Positions 15,881 to 25,096 of a stretch of 64,000 bases of DNA are shown in pieces. The DNA comes from Arthrobacter sp. Marseille-P9274 (GTDB lineage Bacteria > Actinomycetota > Actinomycetes > Actinomycetales > Micrococcaceae). Every line of letters starts with the position of its first letter. Positions within the stretch are counted from its first letter, which is position 1. The stretch lies in contig NZ_CAMPOV010000005.1 in NCBI RefSeq assembly GCF_946892675.1, forward strand, positions 1-64,000. Direction: 5' to 3'. The notes under the pieces were generated by a model that was given only the letters and a program-made list of their open reading frames with translations, was not told the origin of the DNA and did not search any database. Both the position numbers and the translations under genes were made by a program.

Positions 15881-16843
15881 CTACGGTTCGGGACTGACCA
15901 GAACGGCCGGGTCCTTCGGGCCATAGGGCATGCGCAGGCGCAGCGAGTTGGGGTAGACGCGCAGCAGTAGGTGCGTGCCCTTGCCGATGTAGTCGCCGTC
16001 GATTTCGATGTCCTGCGGCTCGATGGTCTGGACCTCGGCGGACCGGCACTGGAAGTACTCGATCGACGGATCCTTGCCCTTACCGCGGCGGAGCAAATCG
16101 GCGAGCACCGCAAACCAGCCCAGCCGCCCCTGCGGCGCCACCGTCATGATCTCCAGCAGTCCGTCGTCGATCTTGGCCCCGGGGAAAATTTCCAGCCCGC
16201 CGACGATCTTGCCGCAGTTGCCGCCCATAACGCTGCGCAGCCGGCGGACTAACGGCTTGCCGTCGTCGATCCTGATCCGCGTCTTGGTGGGCTTGCCGGG
16301 CAGGTTGCGGATGCCGGCGTCGACATACGCGAGCCAGCCCACCTTGTCCTTCAGCTCGTCGCGGGTGTCGCCCATCAGCGCCGCGTCGAACCCCAGGCCG
16401 GCCATGACCAGGAAGACGTGGGACTCCTGCGCATGGTCCACGGTGATGTGGACGACGTCGATCTTGCGTTCCGTTCCGGACAGTGCGGCGCGGAGCGCTC
16501 CCTCCGGATTAGTGACGTCGATATCCAGGTTCCGCGCCAGCAGGTTGCCGGTGCCCAGGGGCAGCAGCCCCAACGGCACGTCCGTGCCGGCGAGTTCCTC
16601 GGCCACGCACCGCACCGTCCCGTCGCCGCCGGCCGCGATGACCAGGTCCACGCCCTCGTCGATTGCCTTCCGCGCCTGGCCCTGGCCCGGGTCCTCCTTG
16701 GTGGTTTCCAGCCACAGCGGCTCCTCCCATCCTTCGCCGCGGCAAACCTTGGCAGCCAGCGTGCGCAGGTCCACGTCGACGTGCTTGATGGGATTAACAA
16801 CGACGGCGACACGCCGGGGCAAGCGGTGCGCTGAATCGGTCAT
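15881..16843 (-). CDS. diacylglycerol kinase catalytic-domain lipid kinase
   Basis: A 320-residue DagK/YegS-type lipid kinase. AAGGDGTV (71-78) is the nucleotide-binding motif and LPLGTGNLLARNL (94-106) the second conserved loop. The C-terminal beta-sandwich ends with the IDGDYIGKGTHLLLRV region. It would phosphorylate diacylglycerol or a similar lipid at the membrane surface, feeding lipid recycling. ATG 16843 begins the homology; the frame from 16933 adds an unconserved stretch. The 97-aa gene follows on the same strand. Confidence 0.9.
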   Translation of the reverse strand: MTDSAHRLPRRVAVVVNPIKHVDVDLRTLAAKVCRGEGWEEPLWLETTKEDPGQGQARKAIDEGVDLVIAAGGDGTVRCVAEELAGTDVPLGLLPLGTGNLLARNLDIDVTNPEGALRAALSGTERKIDVVHITVDHAQESHVFLVMAGLGFDAALMGDTRDELKDKVGWLAYVDAGIRNLPGKPTKTRIRIDDGKPLVRRLRSVMGGNCGKIVGGLEIFPGAKIDDGLLEIMTVAPQGRLGWFAVLADLLRRGKGKDPSIEYFQCRSAEVQTIEPQDIEIDGDYIGKGTHLLLRVYPNSLRLRMPYGPKDPAVLVSPEP

Positions 16844-16916
16844 GGGTGTCCTTTGCGGTCTGCGGCTTCGGCTGTGTTTTTCGAGTCTAGCCGGGCAGGC
16901 CTCCACCCGTGCGTGT

Positions 16917-17246
16917 TCAGCAGGCAGCAGCATCCGTCTGGCGGCGCGGCCGGAACAATGCCGAGCGCCCCACCGGAATCAGTCCGAGGTACTGCGGGTG
17001 CAGCCGCATGTACTGCCGGACCAGCGGACAGAACGGAAGAACGCCGATCCTGCGGCGGTGCGCGTCGTCCAACGCCGTCTGGATCAGCGGATCGGTGAGG
17101 CCGCGGTCGTGGAAGCCGCGGGTTACGGCGGTGTAGAGCATCCAGATTTCGCTCCCCTCCACCCGGTACCGTACCCACCCGGCGATTTCTCCATCGATAT
17201 ACATGTCGAATTCGGAGTCCGCCGGGTTGTCGTGGACAGTTTGCAT
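16917..17246 (-). CDS. GNAT-fold N-acetyltransferase (YjdJ/NATD1-like)
   Basis: A 109-residue minimal GNAT protein: a YIDGEIAGWVRYRVEG strand pair, then TAVTRGFHDRGLTDPLIQTALDDAH and IGVLPFCPLVRQYMRLHPQY. In this family that last part carries the acetyl-CoA-site Cys and the YMRLHPEY signature. These proteins acetylate small molecules or proteins; the target is unknown. GTAGGAGG precedes the ATG at a good distance. Confidence 0.8.
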   Translation of the reverse strand: MQTVHDNPADSEFDMYIDGEIAGWVRYRVEGSEIWMLYTAVTRGFHDRGLTDPLIQTALDDAHRRRIGVLPFCPLVRQYMRLHPQYLGLIPVGRSALFRPRRQTDAAAC

Positions 17247-17307
17247 GGCAACCTCCTACAGGTTGGCCGCGGGGCCCTGGGGGAGGGCCCCGCGCTGGTC
17301 CGGGACG

Positions 17308-17571
17308 TCAGGCCGGGAGGGGAGCGCCGCGGCGCGGCGAGGAGGCAGGAATAGACAGCGCCGGGCCGCAGGCGGCTTCCCGGCGGTCGAGTTCGATCCG
17401 TAGTTCTTCCAGCCGGAATTCGGTTTCGGGATTCGGCCCGCCGGCTTCCACGTACTCGCGTTCGAGCTGGCGGTGCACCAGGCTGTTCAGGACATGGAGC
17501 CTGGCGTCGGGCAGGTTCTGCACGTCCGCAGGGAACGGGTCTTCGGGGGACAGAAAGCTCTTGGTAGTCAC
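17308..17571 (-). CDS. conserved hypothetical protein, 87 aa
   Basis: A charged helical protein (LHVLNSLVHRQLEREYVEAG, then EFRLEELRIELDRRE) with a Pro/Arg-rich C-terminal tail. The start is GTG at 17571 with AAAGG nine bases before. The helical part looks like a short coiled coil; no family was recognised. It lies 61 bp upstream of the GNAT gene on the same strand. The palindrome at 17618 sits 47 bp before its start. Confidence 0.55.
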   Translation of the reverse strand: MTTKSFLSPEDPFPADVQNLPDARLHVLNSLVHRQLEREYVEAGGPNPETEFRLEELRIELDRREAACGPALSIPASSPRRGAPLPA

Positions 17572-17617
17572 TTTGGACGACCTTTCGCAAGGGGAGTTCA
17601 GGCGTCTGCTTCACCTG

Positions 17618-17629
17618 TAAGCATACTTA
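17618..17629. promoter_or_regulatory. near-palindrome TAAGCATACTTA
   Basis: Differs by one base from the perfect palindrome TAAGCATGCTTA before the sigma-factor gene at 33064; both are preceded by TG on the plus strand and both lie 47-61 bp before a start codon. A shared operator is inference. Confidence 0.4.
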
Positions 17630-17724
17630 GCACGCTTCCGGGCCAACCCCCAATAGTCTGGGAGAAACTTCCTGAAACTCGGCCCAAAAGCTTGAGCGGG
17701 CCCGGCGGGATGGATAGGTGCGTC

Positions 17725-18024
17725 TCACCCCACGCCGAAGTCGGTGAACTCACCCGTTGCGTGCGAATAGGACGCGTCCAGCCGCTCGATCCTGCCGGGC
17801 GTGCGGCCCGACTCCAGTTGCTGCCGGAATTCCTCGACGGCCTGCCGCGGTCCTTCCGCCACGATTTTGACTGAGCCGTCCGGTTCATTCAGCGCGGCAC
17901 CGGTCAATCCCAGCTGTTCCGCCTGGTCCTTGGCCCAGTAGCGGAAGCCGACTCCCTGGACCCGGCCGAGGGCCCTGGCCAGCAGTCGGGTGCGCGGCGG
18001 GGTTCCGTCATTCTCAGCAGCCAT
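17725..18024 (-). CDS. acyP: acylphosphatase
   Basis: A 99-residue enzyme that hydrolyses acyl phosphates such as carbamoyl phosphate or 1,3-bisphosphoglycerate in the cytoplasm. GRVQGVGFRYW carries the catalytic Arg (28), and the catalytic Asn is at 46 in ALNEPDGSV. Length and motif spacing are normal. It is divergent from the nitronate monooxygenase gene. Confidence 0.95.
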   Translation of the reverse strand: MAAENDGTPPRTRLLARALGRVQGVGFRYWAKDQAEQLGLTGAALNEPDGSVKIVAEGPRQAVEEFRQQLESGRTPGRIERLDASYSHATGEFTDFGVG

Positions 18025-18159
18025 GGATCCAAACTATCCGTCCCTGCGGCGCCGGGTCGAGAGGGGACAGGTGTTCGGTGCATCGGCACGACGGATTATG
18101 GGCGCGGACTGGCCCGAATCAGGGCGCCGCGCCAGGGGGAGGGATAGTAGTCTTCGATC

Positions 18160-19200
18160 ATGTGGAACGTAGCAGACCTGGCCATCCCGCTGATCGGCGC
18201 GCCCATGGCAGGCGGTCCGTCGACTCCTGAGTTGGTCGCCGCGGTGGGCAGGGCGGGCGGGCTTGGCTTCCTCGCCGGTGCCCTGAAGCCGCCGGCCAAG
18301 CTGGACCAGGAAATCGCCCGGGTACGGTCTCTCGATCCAGGCCCGTTCGGCGTCAACCTGTTTGTGCCGGCGGCCGGCGCCGGGATCCCGGATGAGGCTG
18401 ACGTCGCGGCGCTCGCGGCCTACCGGCGGCGGCTGGCCGAGTACCTCGAGCAGCCCGTGCCCGAGCCGGACTGGCAGGACACGGACCAGTACGCGGAGAA
18501 GATCGACCTGCTGCTGAGGGTCCGCCCGGCGGTCGTGTCCTTCACCTTCGGCCTGCCGGACACCGGGACGGTGGAGTCGCTGCACGCAGTGGACACCGCC
18601 GTCGTTGTGATGGTGACGGACGAGGCGGATGCCAAGGCTGCCGCGGCGGTCGGGGCGGACGCCCTGGTGGTCCAGTCGACCGAAGCGGGCGGGCACCGCT
18701 CGACGTTCAGCGTGCGGGCGGATCCGAATGACCTGACGCTGGCCGAACTGCTGCCGCGCGTGCGCGACGAGGTCGACCTGCCGCTGATCGCGGCCGGCGG
18801 GATCGGCAAACCCGGCCATGTCCGCGCGGCGCTGGACCTTGGTGCGGCCGCCGTGCAGGTCGGGACCGCGCTGCTGCGTTCACCGGAGTCCGGGGCGGCG
18901 CCGTTCTATAAGGACGCCCTGCACAGCCTGCGCGGCGCCGGGACGGTGCTGACGCGGGCGTTCTCGGGCCGGGTGGCGCGCGGAGTGGACAACGACTTCA
19001 TCCAGCGCTTCACCGGCTTCGCCCCGGCGGTGTACCCGCAGGTCAACCAGGTGACGCGGCCCGTCCGTGCCGCGGCGGCGGCCGCCCAGGATGCCCAGTT
19101 GATGTCCCTGTGGGCCGGCGTCGGCTACCGGGAAGCCGACGCCGAGCCGGCCGGGGACATCGTCAGGAAACTGGCAGGCGAAAAGGTGCAGCGGCCCTAG
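18160..19200 (+). CDS. nitronate monooxygenase family flavoprotein
   Basis: A 346-residue TIM-barrel FMN enzyme of the nitronate monooxygenase/2-nitropropane dioxygenase family. It begins [24 protein letters not shown] and phosphate loops are visible in [12 protein letters not shown] and [19 protein letters not shown], followed by [13 protein letters not shown]. The family oxidises toxic alkyl nitronates such as propionate 3-nitronate. Its TAG stop overlaps the stop of the convergent 80-aa gene in a shared CTAG. Confidence 0.9.
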   Translation: MWNVADLAIPLIGAPMAGGPSTPELVAAVGRAGGLGFLAGALKPPAKLDQEIARVRSLDPGPFGVNLFVPAAGAGIPDEADVAALAAYRRRLAEYLEQPVPEPDWQDTDQYAEKIDLLLRVRPAVVSFTFGLPDTGTVESLHAVDTAVVVMVTDEADAKAAAAVGADALVVQSTEAGGHRSTFSVRADPNDLTLAELLPRVRDEVDLPLIAAGGIGKPGHVRAALDLGAAAVQVGTALLRSPESGAAPFYKDALHSLRGAGTVLTRAFSGRVARGVDNDFIQRFTGFAPAVYPQVNQVTRPVRAAAAAAQDAQLMSLWAGVGYREADAEPAGDIVRKLAGEKVQRP

Positions 19201-19439
19201 CCTTGCGCGGGCATCCGCCAGATGGAGTAGTCGGATGCGCTGACGGCCCGGCGGCGTCCGCCGGCCTCGTCGCGGATCCAAACCAGTCCCACCCCGGGGG
19301 CGGTGCGGACCACGTGGCCGCGGTACTGCACGTCGTTCTGGAAGCGGGCTTCCACGGCATCGCCGCGGCGCAGCGCGCCCAGGTTGCGGATGCGGGTGGG
19401 CGTGAGGCTGACCAGGGGATTGTGGGTGGGTGCTGTCAT
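19197..19439 (-). CDS. hypothetical protein, 80 aa
   Basis: A small basic beta-rich protein: [37 protein letters not shown], then [13 protein letters not shown]. It looks like a small SH3-like barrel, similar in layout to the 76-aa protein at 21248. GGAGG lies eight bases before ATG 19439, and the frame upstream of that ATG has no site. The stop overlaps the nitronate monooxygenase stop by four bases. Confidence 0.6.
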   Translation of the reverse strand: MTAPTHNPLVSLTPTRIRNLGALRRGDAVEARFQNDVQYRGHVVRTAPGVGLVWIRDEAGGRRRAVSASDYSIWRMPAQG

Positions 19440-19742
19440 AGGGAATACCTCCTGTGTCGGGCGGAAAGGGTCGTCGGCCCGGGACGGCCGCTCCGAAGGC
19501 GGGTGCAGAGGACTGCAGGAACCCGGCAGGAAGGACGGGGATGACATCCGCGCGTCGAAGCTTCCACCGGAGAGATTCCTGCTGCGCACAAGGAACCGGG
19601 CTTCAGTATGTCAACCGGAGGGGAGGCAGGTTTATTCCCGCCGCTGCAAGATTATTCAACGACGACAGCAGGGCGGCACAGGGAGAACGAGGAGAAGGCA
19701 TGGGTGCGGCGCGGGAAGGCCCGGCCGCACCCGGGACCGGGC
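19440..19742. other. intergenic region with no recognisable gene
   Basis: About 300 bp between two minus-strand genes. It presumably holds the promoter of the 80-aa gene. A frame from 19608 on the plus strand stays open only because it runs antisense to the X25 gene. No repeat or clear hairpin was seen. Confidence 0.5.
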
Positions 19743-20567
19743 TTAGCGGACGGTGACGTCCTTGGTCCGGTGGTCGTAGTGGAAGCGGACCGGGCCCCCG
19801 GCGTGGTGGATCTCGTGGTTGGCTCCGTCGCGCTGGCCGAAGGCCCCGTAGTTCTCGTCCCAGGAGCGGTTGATGGCCGCCTTGTAGGCATAGGAGCCGG
19901 CGGGGAGTTCCACCTCGAGCTTCCAGAGCTGGTCGGAGGGGTCGAGCTGCATCTGCACCTGCTCGAACTCCGGCTGCCAGTCGGAGGCGCCAAGGACGGT
20001 CGCGAAGTTGCCGGCAAGGGCTACGGCGTCCGGCTGGGGGAAGGACGGTTCGGCCGGGGCTGCTTCCTGTGCCGGAACGTCGGCGGAGGCCGGGGCTGCT
20101 TCCTCGGCGGCGGCCTCGGTGACCACGGGCGGGGCGGACGTGGCGGCGGCAGCGACCTTGGCGGCCTCGGCGGGGCGGTCCGACGGCTGGGCGGCGCCTG
20201 CCTTGGCCCGGGGCTTGCGCGCCTTGGCCTCGGCCGGGAGCGGCGGGACCGGCGTGCCGGCGGCGAGGGCCGAGGCGAGCGATGCGCCGTCCGGGAAGGC
20301 TGCCGACGCGGCCAGGCCTTCCTGGGTGATCTTCCAACCGCCGCGGCCCTTGGTGATCCAGCCGGCCTTGACGAGCTTCGAGGTCGCCGTCGTCAGTGCC
20401 TTATGGCCCCGGGGAATCCCGCCCGAGAGCAGCTCGCCCTCGCGCTCGTCGAACGGGTAGGCAGCGATGGCCTCCGCGAGTACGGCGCTGCCGCCAGCGG
20501 TGGTTCCCTCCTGGTGGGCCTTGGCCAGGCCATCGAGTACTGCCTTCAGACGGTTGTCAATGCTCAT
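19743..20567 (-). CDS. winged-helix-like protein with C-terminal X25 (pullulanase-type) domain
   Basis: A 274-residue protein in three parts. Residues about 1-95 are helical with a winged-helix look (HKALTTATSKLVKAGWITKGRGGWKITQEG). Residues about 100-185 are an Ala/Pro/Glu-rich linker. The C-terminal 90 residues match the X25/CBM-like domain of pullulanases: GASDWQPEFEQVQMQLDPSD, ELPAGSYAYKAAINRSWDENYG, and a final FHYDHRTKDVTV. There is no signal peptide and no catalytic glycosidase domain, so it acts in the cytoplasm. Glycan-responsive DNA binding is a guess. Confidence 0.7.
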   Translation of the reverse strand: MSIDNRLKAVLDGLAKAHQEGTTAGGSAVLAEAIAAYPFDEREGELLSGGIPRGHKALTTATSKLVKAGWITKGRGGWKITQEGLAASAAFPDGASLASALAAGTPVPPLPAEAKARKPRAKAGAAQPSDRPAEAAKVAAAATSAPPVVTEAAAEEAAPASADVPAQEAAPAEPSFPQPDAVALAGNFATVLGASDWQPEFEQVQMQLDPSDQLWKLEVELPAGSYAYKAAINRSWDENYGAFGQRDGANHEIHHAGGPVRFHYDHRTKDVTVR

Positions 20568-20820
20568 GCGTCATTCCCCAACATGCGTTTCTTGGTTACT
20601 CGTACAGATCCAGTGTCCTCGCCGCAGTGTGAACAGCGCAGGCTCTGCCAAGTAAACACTGCATGTCGGGGACGGTCCAGCATTTACGAAATATGGCGCG
20701 ATGTGTCGGTGCCGATGCCCGCAGGCACATGCCTGGCCGGGCGCGAAAAGCCTGCCGGCGCCGCCGTGCTCGCGGAACCCGCCGCTTGGAACCGCCTGAT
20801 ACCTCGGCCCGTTCGCCGCC

Positions 20821-20852
20821 GTCGTACGTCTAGAACGTCGTACGTCTAGAAA
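20821..20852 (-). repeat. 16-bp tandem duplication containing the stop codon
   Basis: GTCGTACGTCTAGAAC (20821-20836) is followed by GTCGTACGTCTAGAAA (20837-20852). The stop of the VOC gene (CTA, 20846-20848) lies in the second unit; the first has the same triplet. Confidence 0.85.
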
Positions 20853-21223
20853 CCGTCACGGACGGGCAGCTGCTGCAGCGCCCAGGTGTTGCCGTCCGGA
20901 TCGCTGAAGTAGACAAACCGGCCCCACGGCTGGACATCGACCTCGCTGGCGCCGACGCCCCGGCTGAGGAGTTCCTCGCGGGCGGCTGCGGCGTCGTCGA
21001 CCACGATCTGCAGCCCTTTCTGGGAACCGGGCGCCATATCGGTGATGCCGGTGCCCAGCACGATCGAGCAGGCCGATCCCTTGGGCGTGAGCTGGACAAA
21101 GCGCAGCTCGGGGCTGACCTGGTGGTCGTGGTCGGCGTTGAACCCGACCTGGTCTACGTAGAAGTGCTTGGCGCGGTCAACGTCCGTGACCGGCACGGGG
21201 ACGAGCTCGAGTTTCCAGTCCAT
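20846..21223 (-). CDS. VOC family (glyoxalase/bleomycin-resistance fold) protein
   Basis: A 125-residue protein with two beta-alpha-beta-beta-beta modules. It starts MDWKLELVPVPVTDVDRAKHFYVDQVGF, written here in part, and ends with YFSDPDGNTWALQQLP. The metal ligands typical of the fold can be placed near the first strand and at the final Asp/Glu region but are not certain. ATG 21223 matches the usual family start; GTG 21229 is an alternative. Possible roles are dioxygenase, lyase or small-molecule binding. Confidence 0.85.
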   Translation of the reverse strand: MDWKLELVPVPVTDVDRAKHFYVDQVGFNADHDHQVSPELRFVQLTPKGSACSIVLGTGITDMAPGSQKGLQIVVDDAAAAREELLSRGVGASEVDVQPWGRFVYFSDPDGNTWALQQLPVRDGF

Positions 21224-21247
21224 GCGCACACGCTAAACCCGATGGCC

Positions 21248-21478
21248 TCAGACCGGAAGGGGGCGCTCGTCCGCCACTGCATCGCAGGACCAGACTTCGT
21301 GGCCCTCGGCCTTCTCGAACAGTTGGCGCGGGACGGCGCCGTCGTTGGCGAGCCAGAGCAACTCGGCGTCGAGGGAAACCGCGTCCACCCGGCCGGCCCG
21401 CACGTGCCGGCCCTTCCGGCGGATCTCCACGAGTGTGCCGGGCATCAGGGCCCAGTTGTCTAGGCGGGACTGCGTCAT
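21248..21478 (-). CDS. hypothetical protein, 76 aa
   Basis: A small soluble protein: LMPGTLVEIRRKGRHVRAGR, VSLDAELLWLANDGAVPRQ, LFEKAEGHEVW. It looks like a single SH3-like beta barrel and resembles the layout of the 80-aa protein at 19197. It lies 24 bp upstream of the VOC gene start on the same strand. No function can be given. Confidence 0.6.
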   Translation of the reverse strand: MTQSRLDNWALMPGTLVEIRRKGRHVRAGRVDAVSLDAELLWLANDGAVPRQLFEKAEGHEVWSCDAVADERPLPV

Positions 21479-21559
21479 GGTTCCTCCGCGGGATTGGTTT
21501 CGGACAGGATTACAGCATGTCCCACGCGCCGGTTCGGCACCATTGCAGGTGTTGGAAGT

Positions 21560-22432
21560 TCACGGAGAATTTACGGACCGTCCGGCGCAGGGGCTGTGCA
21601 GGATCCCGGTCGCCCCCATGCTGCGGTCGAACAGTGCCTTGCGGTTCACTACCGCCACCACGAGGGCCGCCGTGACGAACAGCCACATGTCCCACGGCTG
21701 GGCGTCAGGCCAGACCGGGTTGTTCATCTGCGCGTGAAACAGGAACGCCACCAGCAGGCTCCCCCGTGCCGCGTTGAACATCGGCGTGAGGATAACGCTG
21801 ATCGCCACGACGCCGAAGAAGAATGGCAAGAACTCCCATTCGGACTGCTTCGTCCCGCTCAGCAAGAACGACGGAGTGTGCCAGATGGCCACCAGCAGAC
21901 CGAGCAGGAGTCCGGCCCATAGCGGCGAGAACCGCCGCTGGAGCAGCGGCAGTGCCACGCCCCGCCAGCCGAGCTCTTCGACGGGTCCGATGAGGAGCAT
22001 CGGCAGCAGAGCAGGCAGCATGGCGTACCACGGCGAGAAGGGGAACGGGTCGGTGAGGCTACCCTGGATCGCGGCCCCTGCATAAAACACCGCGGGCATG
22101 GCGACCAGCAGAACGAGCCACCACGACAGCGCCATCCGCCACTGTCCGAATCGACGGAAGAAGCTGGCCAGACCCGACAGCCCGTAGTGGCGCCACACCA
22201 TGGCAACGCCCACAATCCCGGGCGTGTAGACCATGAGGATGAAGACAGGGTTGGTGTATCCCATGGGGCCGAAAATGGCGTCGATCTCCGCCTGGAACAG
22301 CATGTACAGTGCGCCCGCGCCCCAGGACAGGCCGAAAGTGGCGAGGAAGAAGGCGGGGGCCGACCGCAACGTCAGGCCTCCCCTCTTCGGCTCTGTTGTG
22401 CTGCGTCGGCGCAAGGGTGTTCGCGCGGTCAT
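21560..22432 (-). CDS. CPBP family intramembrane metalloprotease
   Basis: A 290-residue membrane protein with about eight helices and the CPBP (Abi/CAAX protease-like) motifs: EELGWRG (152-158, the catalytic Glu pair), WHTP (His 195) and FLFHAQMNN (His 243, Asn 247). Prokaryotic members process prenylated or bacteriocin-like peptides or act in signalling; the substrate is unknown. GAGAGG precedes ATG 22432; the frame from 22654 has no homology. It is divergent from corA. Confidence 0.9.
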   Translation of the reverse strand: MTARTPLRRRSTTEPKRGGLTLRSAPAFFLATFGLSWGAGALYMLFQAEIDAIFGPMGYTNPVFILMVYTPGIVGVAMVWRHYGLSGLASFFRRFGQWRMALSWWLVLLVAMPAVFYAGAAIQGSLTDPFPFSPWYAMLPALLPMLLIGPVEELGWRGVALPLLQRRFSPLWAGLLLGLLVAIWHTPSFLLSGTKQSEWEFLPFFFGVVAISVILTPMFNAARGSLLVAFLFHAQMNNPVWPDAQPWDMWLFVTAALVVAVVNRKALFDRSMGATGILHSPCAGRSVNSP

Positions 22433-22677
22433 GGTGACCTCTCTGTCTCGATCGGACGTGGCCGGCTCCGATGGCCGCCTCGTCCAGCCTTCCAGCGGCG
22501 GTGGCGCGGAGGATATGGGGGCCCGCCCTGAACGGCCCCTGATCAGGCCCTGGTCCGGGCGTGCTCCGGCCTGCACAAGCACAGCTCCAGTAGCGCTGCG
22601 ATTCACACGCACGGCAGTTGGTAGATTGGCTGTGGTTCGGCGCAGGCGGGCCACAGGCCCGGCGGAAAGGACTGCAG

Positions 22678-23694
22678 ATGTCGTTGGTGGACAACGCCGT
22701 GTACGTGGACGGACAACGGGTTGCCAGCCCCGGCAGCCTGGACGAGACGTTCATGACGATGCGTACGACCGGCGGGATGGCGTGGATCGGGCTGTATCGT
22801 CCCGACCCGGGCGACGTGCGGGACGTGGCGCGGGAGTTCGACCTGAACGACCTCGCCGTGGAGGACGCGCTGAACGGCCATCAGCGGTCCAAGCTGGAGC
22901 GGTACGGCGGGACCCTGTTCATGGTGCTGCGGCCCGCCCGCTACCTCGACGACGTCGAAAAGGTGGAGTTCGGCGAGCTGCACGTCTTTGTGGGGCCCGA
23001 CTTCGTGGTGACGGTCCGCCATGCGGAGTCGCCCAACCTAGCCAAGGCGCGGCGGCGGATGGAGGGCAAGCCGGAGCTGCTGGCCAAGGGGCCGCAGGCC
23101 GTCCTCTACGCGATCGTGGACCAGGTCGTGGATGAATATGCGCCGGTCGTCGCCGGGCTGGAGAACGACATCGACGAGATCGAGGACGACCTCTTCGGCG
23201 GCAGCCCGGAAGTCTCGCGCCGGATCTACGAACTGCACCGCGAGGTGATCGAGTTCCAGCGGGCGACGCAGCCGCTGGACGAAATGCTGGCGACGCTGGA
23301 GCGCGGGGCCGAAAAGTACGGGCTGGACATCGACCTGCAGGAGCGGCTGCGCGACGTCCATGACCACGTCTTCCGGGTGGTGGACCGGGCCAACGCGTTC
23401 CGGGCGCTGCTGCAGAACGCGCTGAGCGTGCACTCCACGCTTGTGGGGCAGCGCCAGAACGAGGAGATGAAGCGGCTGACCGAGACCAGCCTGGCGCAGA
23501 ACGAGGAGGTCAAGCGGATCTCGTCCTGGGCCGCCATACTGTTCGCGCCGACGCTGGTGGGCGCCGTGTACGGCATGAACTTCGACCACATGCCGGAGCT
23601 GGACTGGCTCTGGGGCTACCCGTTCGCCCTGACGCTCATGGTGGGCATCGGCGCGGCCTTATACGGAGCCTTCAAATGGAAGAAGTGGCTCTGA
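22678..23694 (+). CDS. corA: CorA family Mg2+/Co2+ transporter
   Basis: A 338-residue pentameric divalent-cation channel. A large N-terminal cytoplasmic alpha/beta domain is followed by a long stalk helix and two C-terminal membrane helices. The selectivity motif GMNF is at 299-302 (VYGMNFDHMPE), and a basic tail (KWKKWL) ends the protein. AAAGGA lies at a suitable distance from ATG 22678; the frame from 22618 adds an unconserved stretch. Confidence 0.95.
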   Translation: MSLVDNAVYVDGQRVASPGSLDETFMTMRTTGGMAWIGLYRPDPGDVRDVAREFDLNDLAVEDALNGHQRSKLERYGGTLFMVLRPARYLDDVEKVEFGELHVFVGPDFVVTVRHAESPNLAKARRRMEGKPELLAKGPQAVLYAIVDQVVDEYAPVVAGLENDIDEIEDDLFGGSPEVSRRIYELHREVIEFQRATQPLDEMLATLERGAEKYGLDIDLQERLRDVHDHVFRVVDRANAFRALLQNALSVHSTLVGQRQNEEMKRLTETSLAQNEEVKRISSWAAILFAPTLVGAVYGMNFDHMPELDWLWGYPFALTLMVGIGAALYGAFKWKKWL

Positions 23695-23718
23695 ATCTTC
23701 GGCAACGACGACGGCGGG

Positions 23719-24981
23719 TCAGGGCGCCGGGATGCCCGCGGCTCCGGCCAGGGCCTCGGCTTCGGCCTTCCGCCGGTAGACGCCCAGGAAGGACGAAATC
23801 CGCCGGACGGCCTCTTCGATCTCGGCGACGGACGGCAGGATGACGAAGCGGAAGTGGTCCGGCGCCGGCCAATGGAAGGCCGTGCCGTGCGAGACGAGGA
23901 TCTTCTGGTCTTCCAGCAGGTCGAGCACGAACTGCTCGTCGTTCGTGAAGGGGTAGACCGCCGGATCCAGCTTGGGGAAGAGGTACATGGCGCCGGCGGC
24001 CGGGACGCAGCTGACGCCGGGGATCTCGTTGAGCAGCTTGCAGGCCAGGTCGCGTTGTTCGCGCAGCCGGCCGCCGGGCTTCACGAGGTCCCCGATGCTC
24101 TGGTAGCCGCCGAGCGAGGTCTGGATGGCGTGCTGGGCCGGGACGTTGGCGCAGAGCCGCAGGGAGGCCAGCAGCTCAAGTGATTCGCGGTACGCGGCGG
24201 TGGCGGCGCGCGGACCGCTGACGGCGACCCAGCCGGCGCGGTAGCCGGGCATGCGGTAGGCCTTGGACAGTCCGGAGAAGGTCAGCACCGGGAGGTCTTC
24301 GGCGACGGCCGCGGTGTGGATGTGGACGGCGTCGTCATAGGTGATCTTCTCGTAGATCTCGTCGGAGAACAGGACCAGGTCGTGCCGGCGCGCGAGTTCC
24401 GCGAACTGTTCGATGACGTGCCGCGGATAGACGGCCCCGGTCGGGTTGTTCGGGTTGATGAGCACGATGGCCCTGGTCCGCGGGGTGATCTTGGCTTCGA
24501 CGTCCGCCATGTCCGGCCACCAGTTGTTGTCCTCGTCGCAGAGGTAGTGGACGGCCGTGCCGCCGCTGAGCGTGACCGAGGCGGTCCACAGCGGGTAGTC
24601 GGGGGCCGGGATGAGCACCTCGTCGCCGTTCTCCAGGAAGGCCTGGAGCGTCATCGAAATGAGTTCCGAGACGCCGTTGCCGATGAAGATGTCCTCCACA
24701 CCGATCTGCATCAGGCCCTTGGTCTGGTAGTACTGCGAGATCGCGGTGCGGGCCGAGAAGATGCCCTTGGAGTCGCAGTAACCCTGGGAATCGCGCAGAT
24801 GGTGGATCATGTCCACGACGATCGACTCCGGCGCCTCCAGTCCGAAGGGCGCGGGATCGCCCAGGTTCATCCGCAGGATGCGCTGTCCCTCCGCCTCCAT
24901 TTTCTTGGCGGCGTGCAGGATGGGGCCGCGAAGTTCGTACCGGACGTTCTGGAGTTTGCTGGAGTGCTGCATGGGGCGCAT
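23719..24981 (-). CDS. alanine-type aminotransferase (PLP, class I)
   Basis: A 420-residue fold type I enzyme. SGLSKAYRMPGYRAGW carries the PLP Lys, INPNNPTGAVYP the cofactor Asn-Pro region, and FSDEIYEKITYD the conserved Asp/Tyr. The start MQHSSKLQNVRYELRGPI matches AlaT/AlaA glutamate-pyruvate transaminases, which make alanine from pyruvate and glutamate. Start ATG 24981 is chosen from the homology; GTG 24996 and ATG 24972 are alternatives and no good ribosome site discriminates. It converges with corA with only 24 bp between stops. Confidence 0.88.
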   Translation of the reverse strand: MRPMQHSSKLQNVRYELRGPILHAAKKMEAEGQRILRMNLGDPAPFGLEAPESIVVDMIHHLRDSQGYCDSKGIFSARTAISQYYQTKGLMQIGVEDIFIGNGVSELISMTLQAFLENGDEVLIPAPDYPLWTASVTLSGGTAVHYLCDEDNNWWPDMADVEAKITPRTRAIVLINPNNPTGAVYPRHVIEQFAELARRHDLVLFSDEIYEKITYDDAVHIHTAAVAEDLPVLTFSGLSKAYRMPGYRAGWVAVSGPRAATAAYRESLELLASLRLCANVPAQHAIQTSLGGYQSIGDLVKPGGRLREQRDLACKLLNEIPGVSCVPAAGAMYLFPKLDPAVYPFTNDEQFVLDLLEDQKILVSHGTAFHWPAPDHFRFVILPSVAEIEEAVRRISSFLGVYRRKAEAEALAGAAGIPAP

Positions 24982-25096
24982 GGTCCATTTTTTCACAAAG
25001 TCCGCCGCCGTTCATGTGGTATTCATCATGAACTGTTCCTGTGGCCGCCGCTCGGGAAGAATGGGATCCTGGGGCCGCCCGGACGGAAGGACAGCC

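Noticed and set aside
19608-20849. 413-codon plus-strand frame across the X25 gene
   Set aside because: Antisense to a gene with clear domain signatures; translation is Gly/Arg-rich and featureless.
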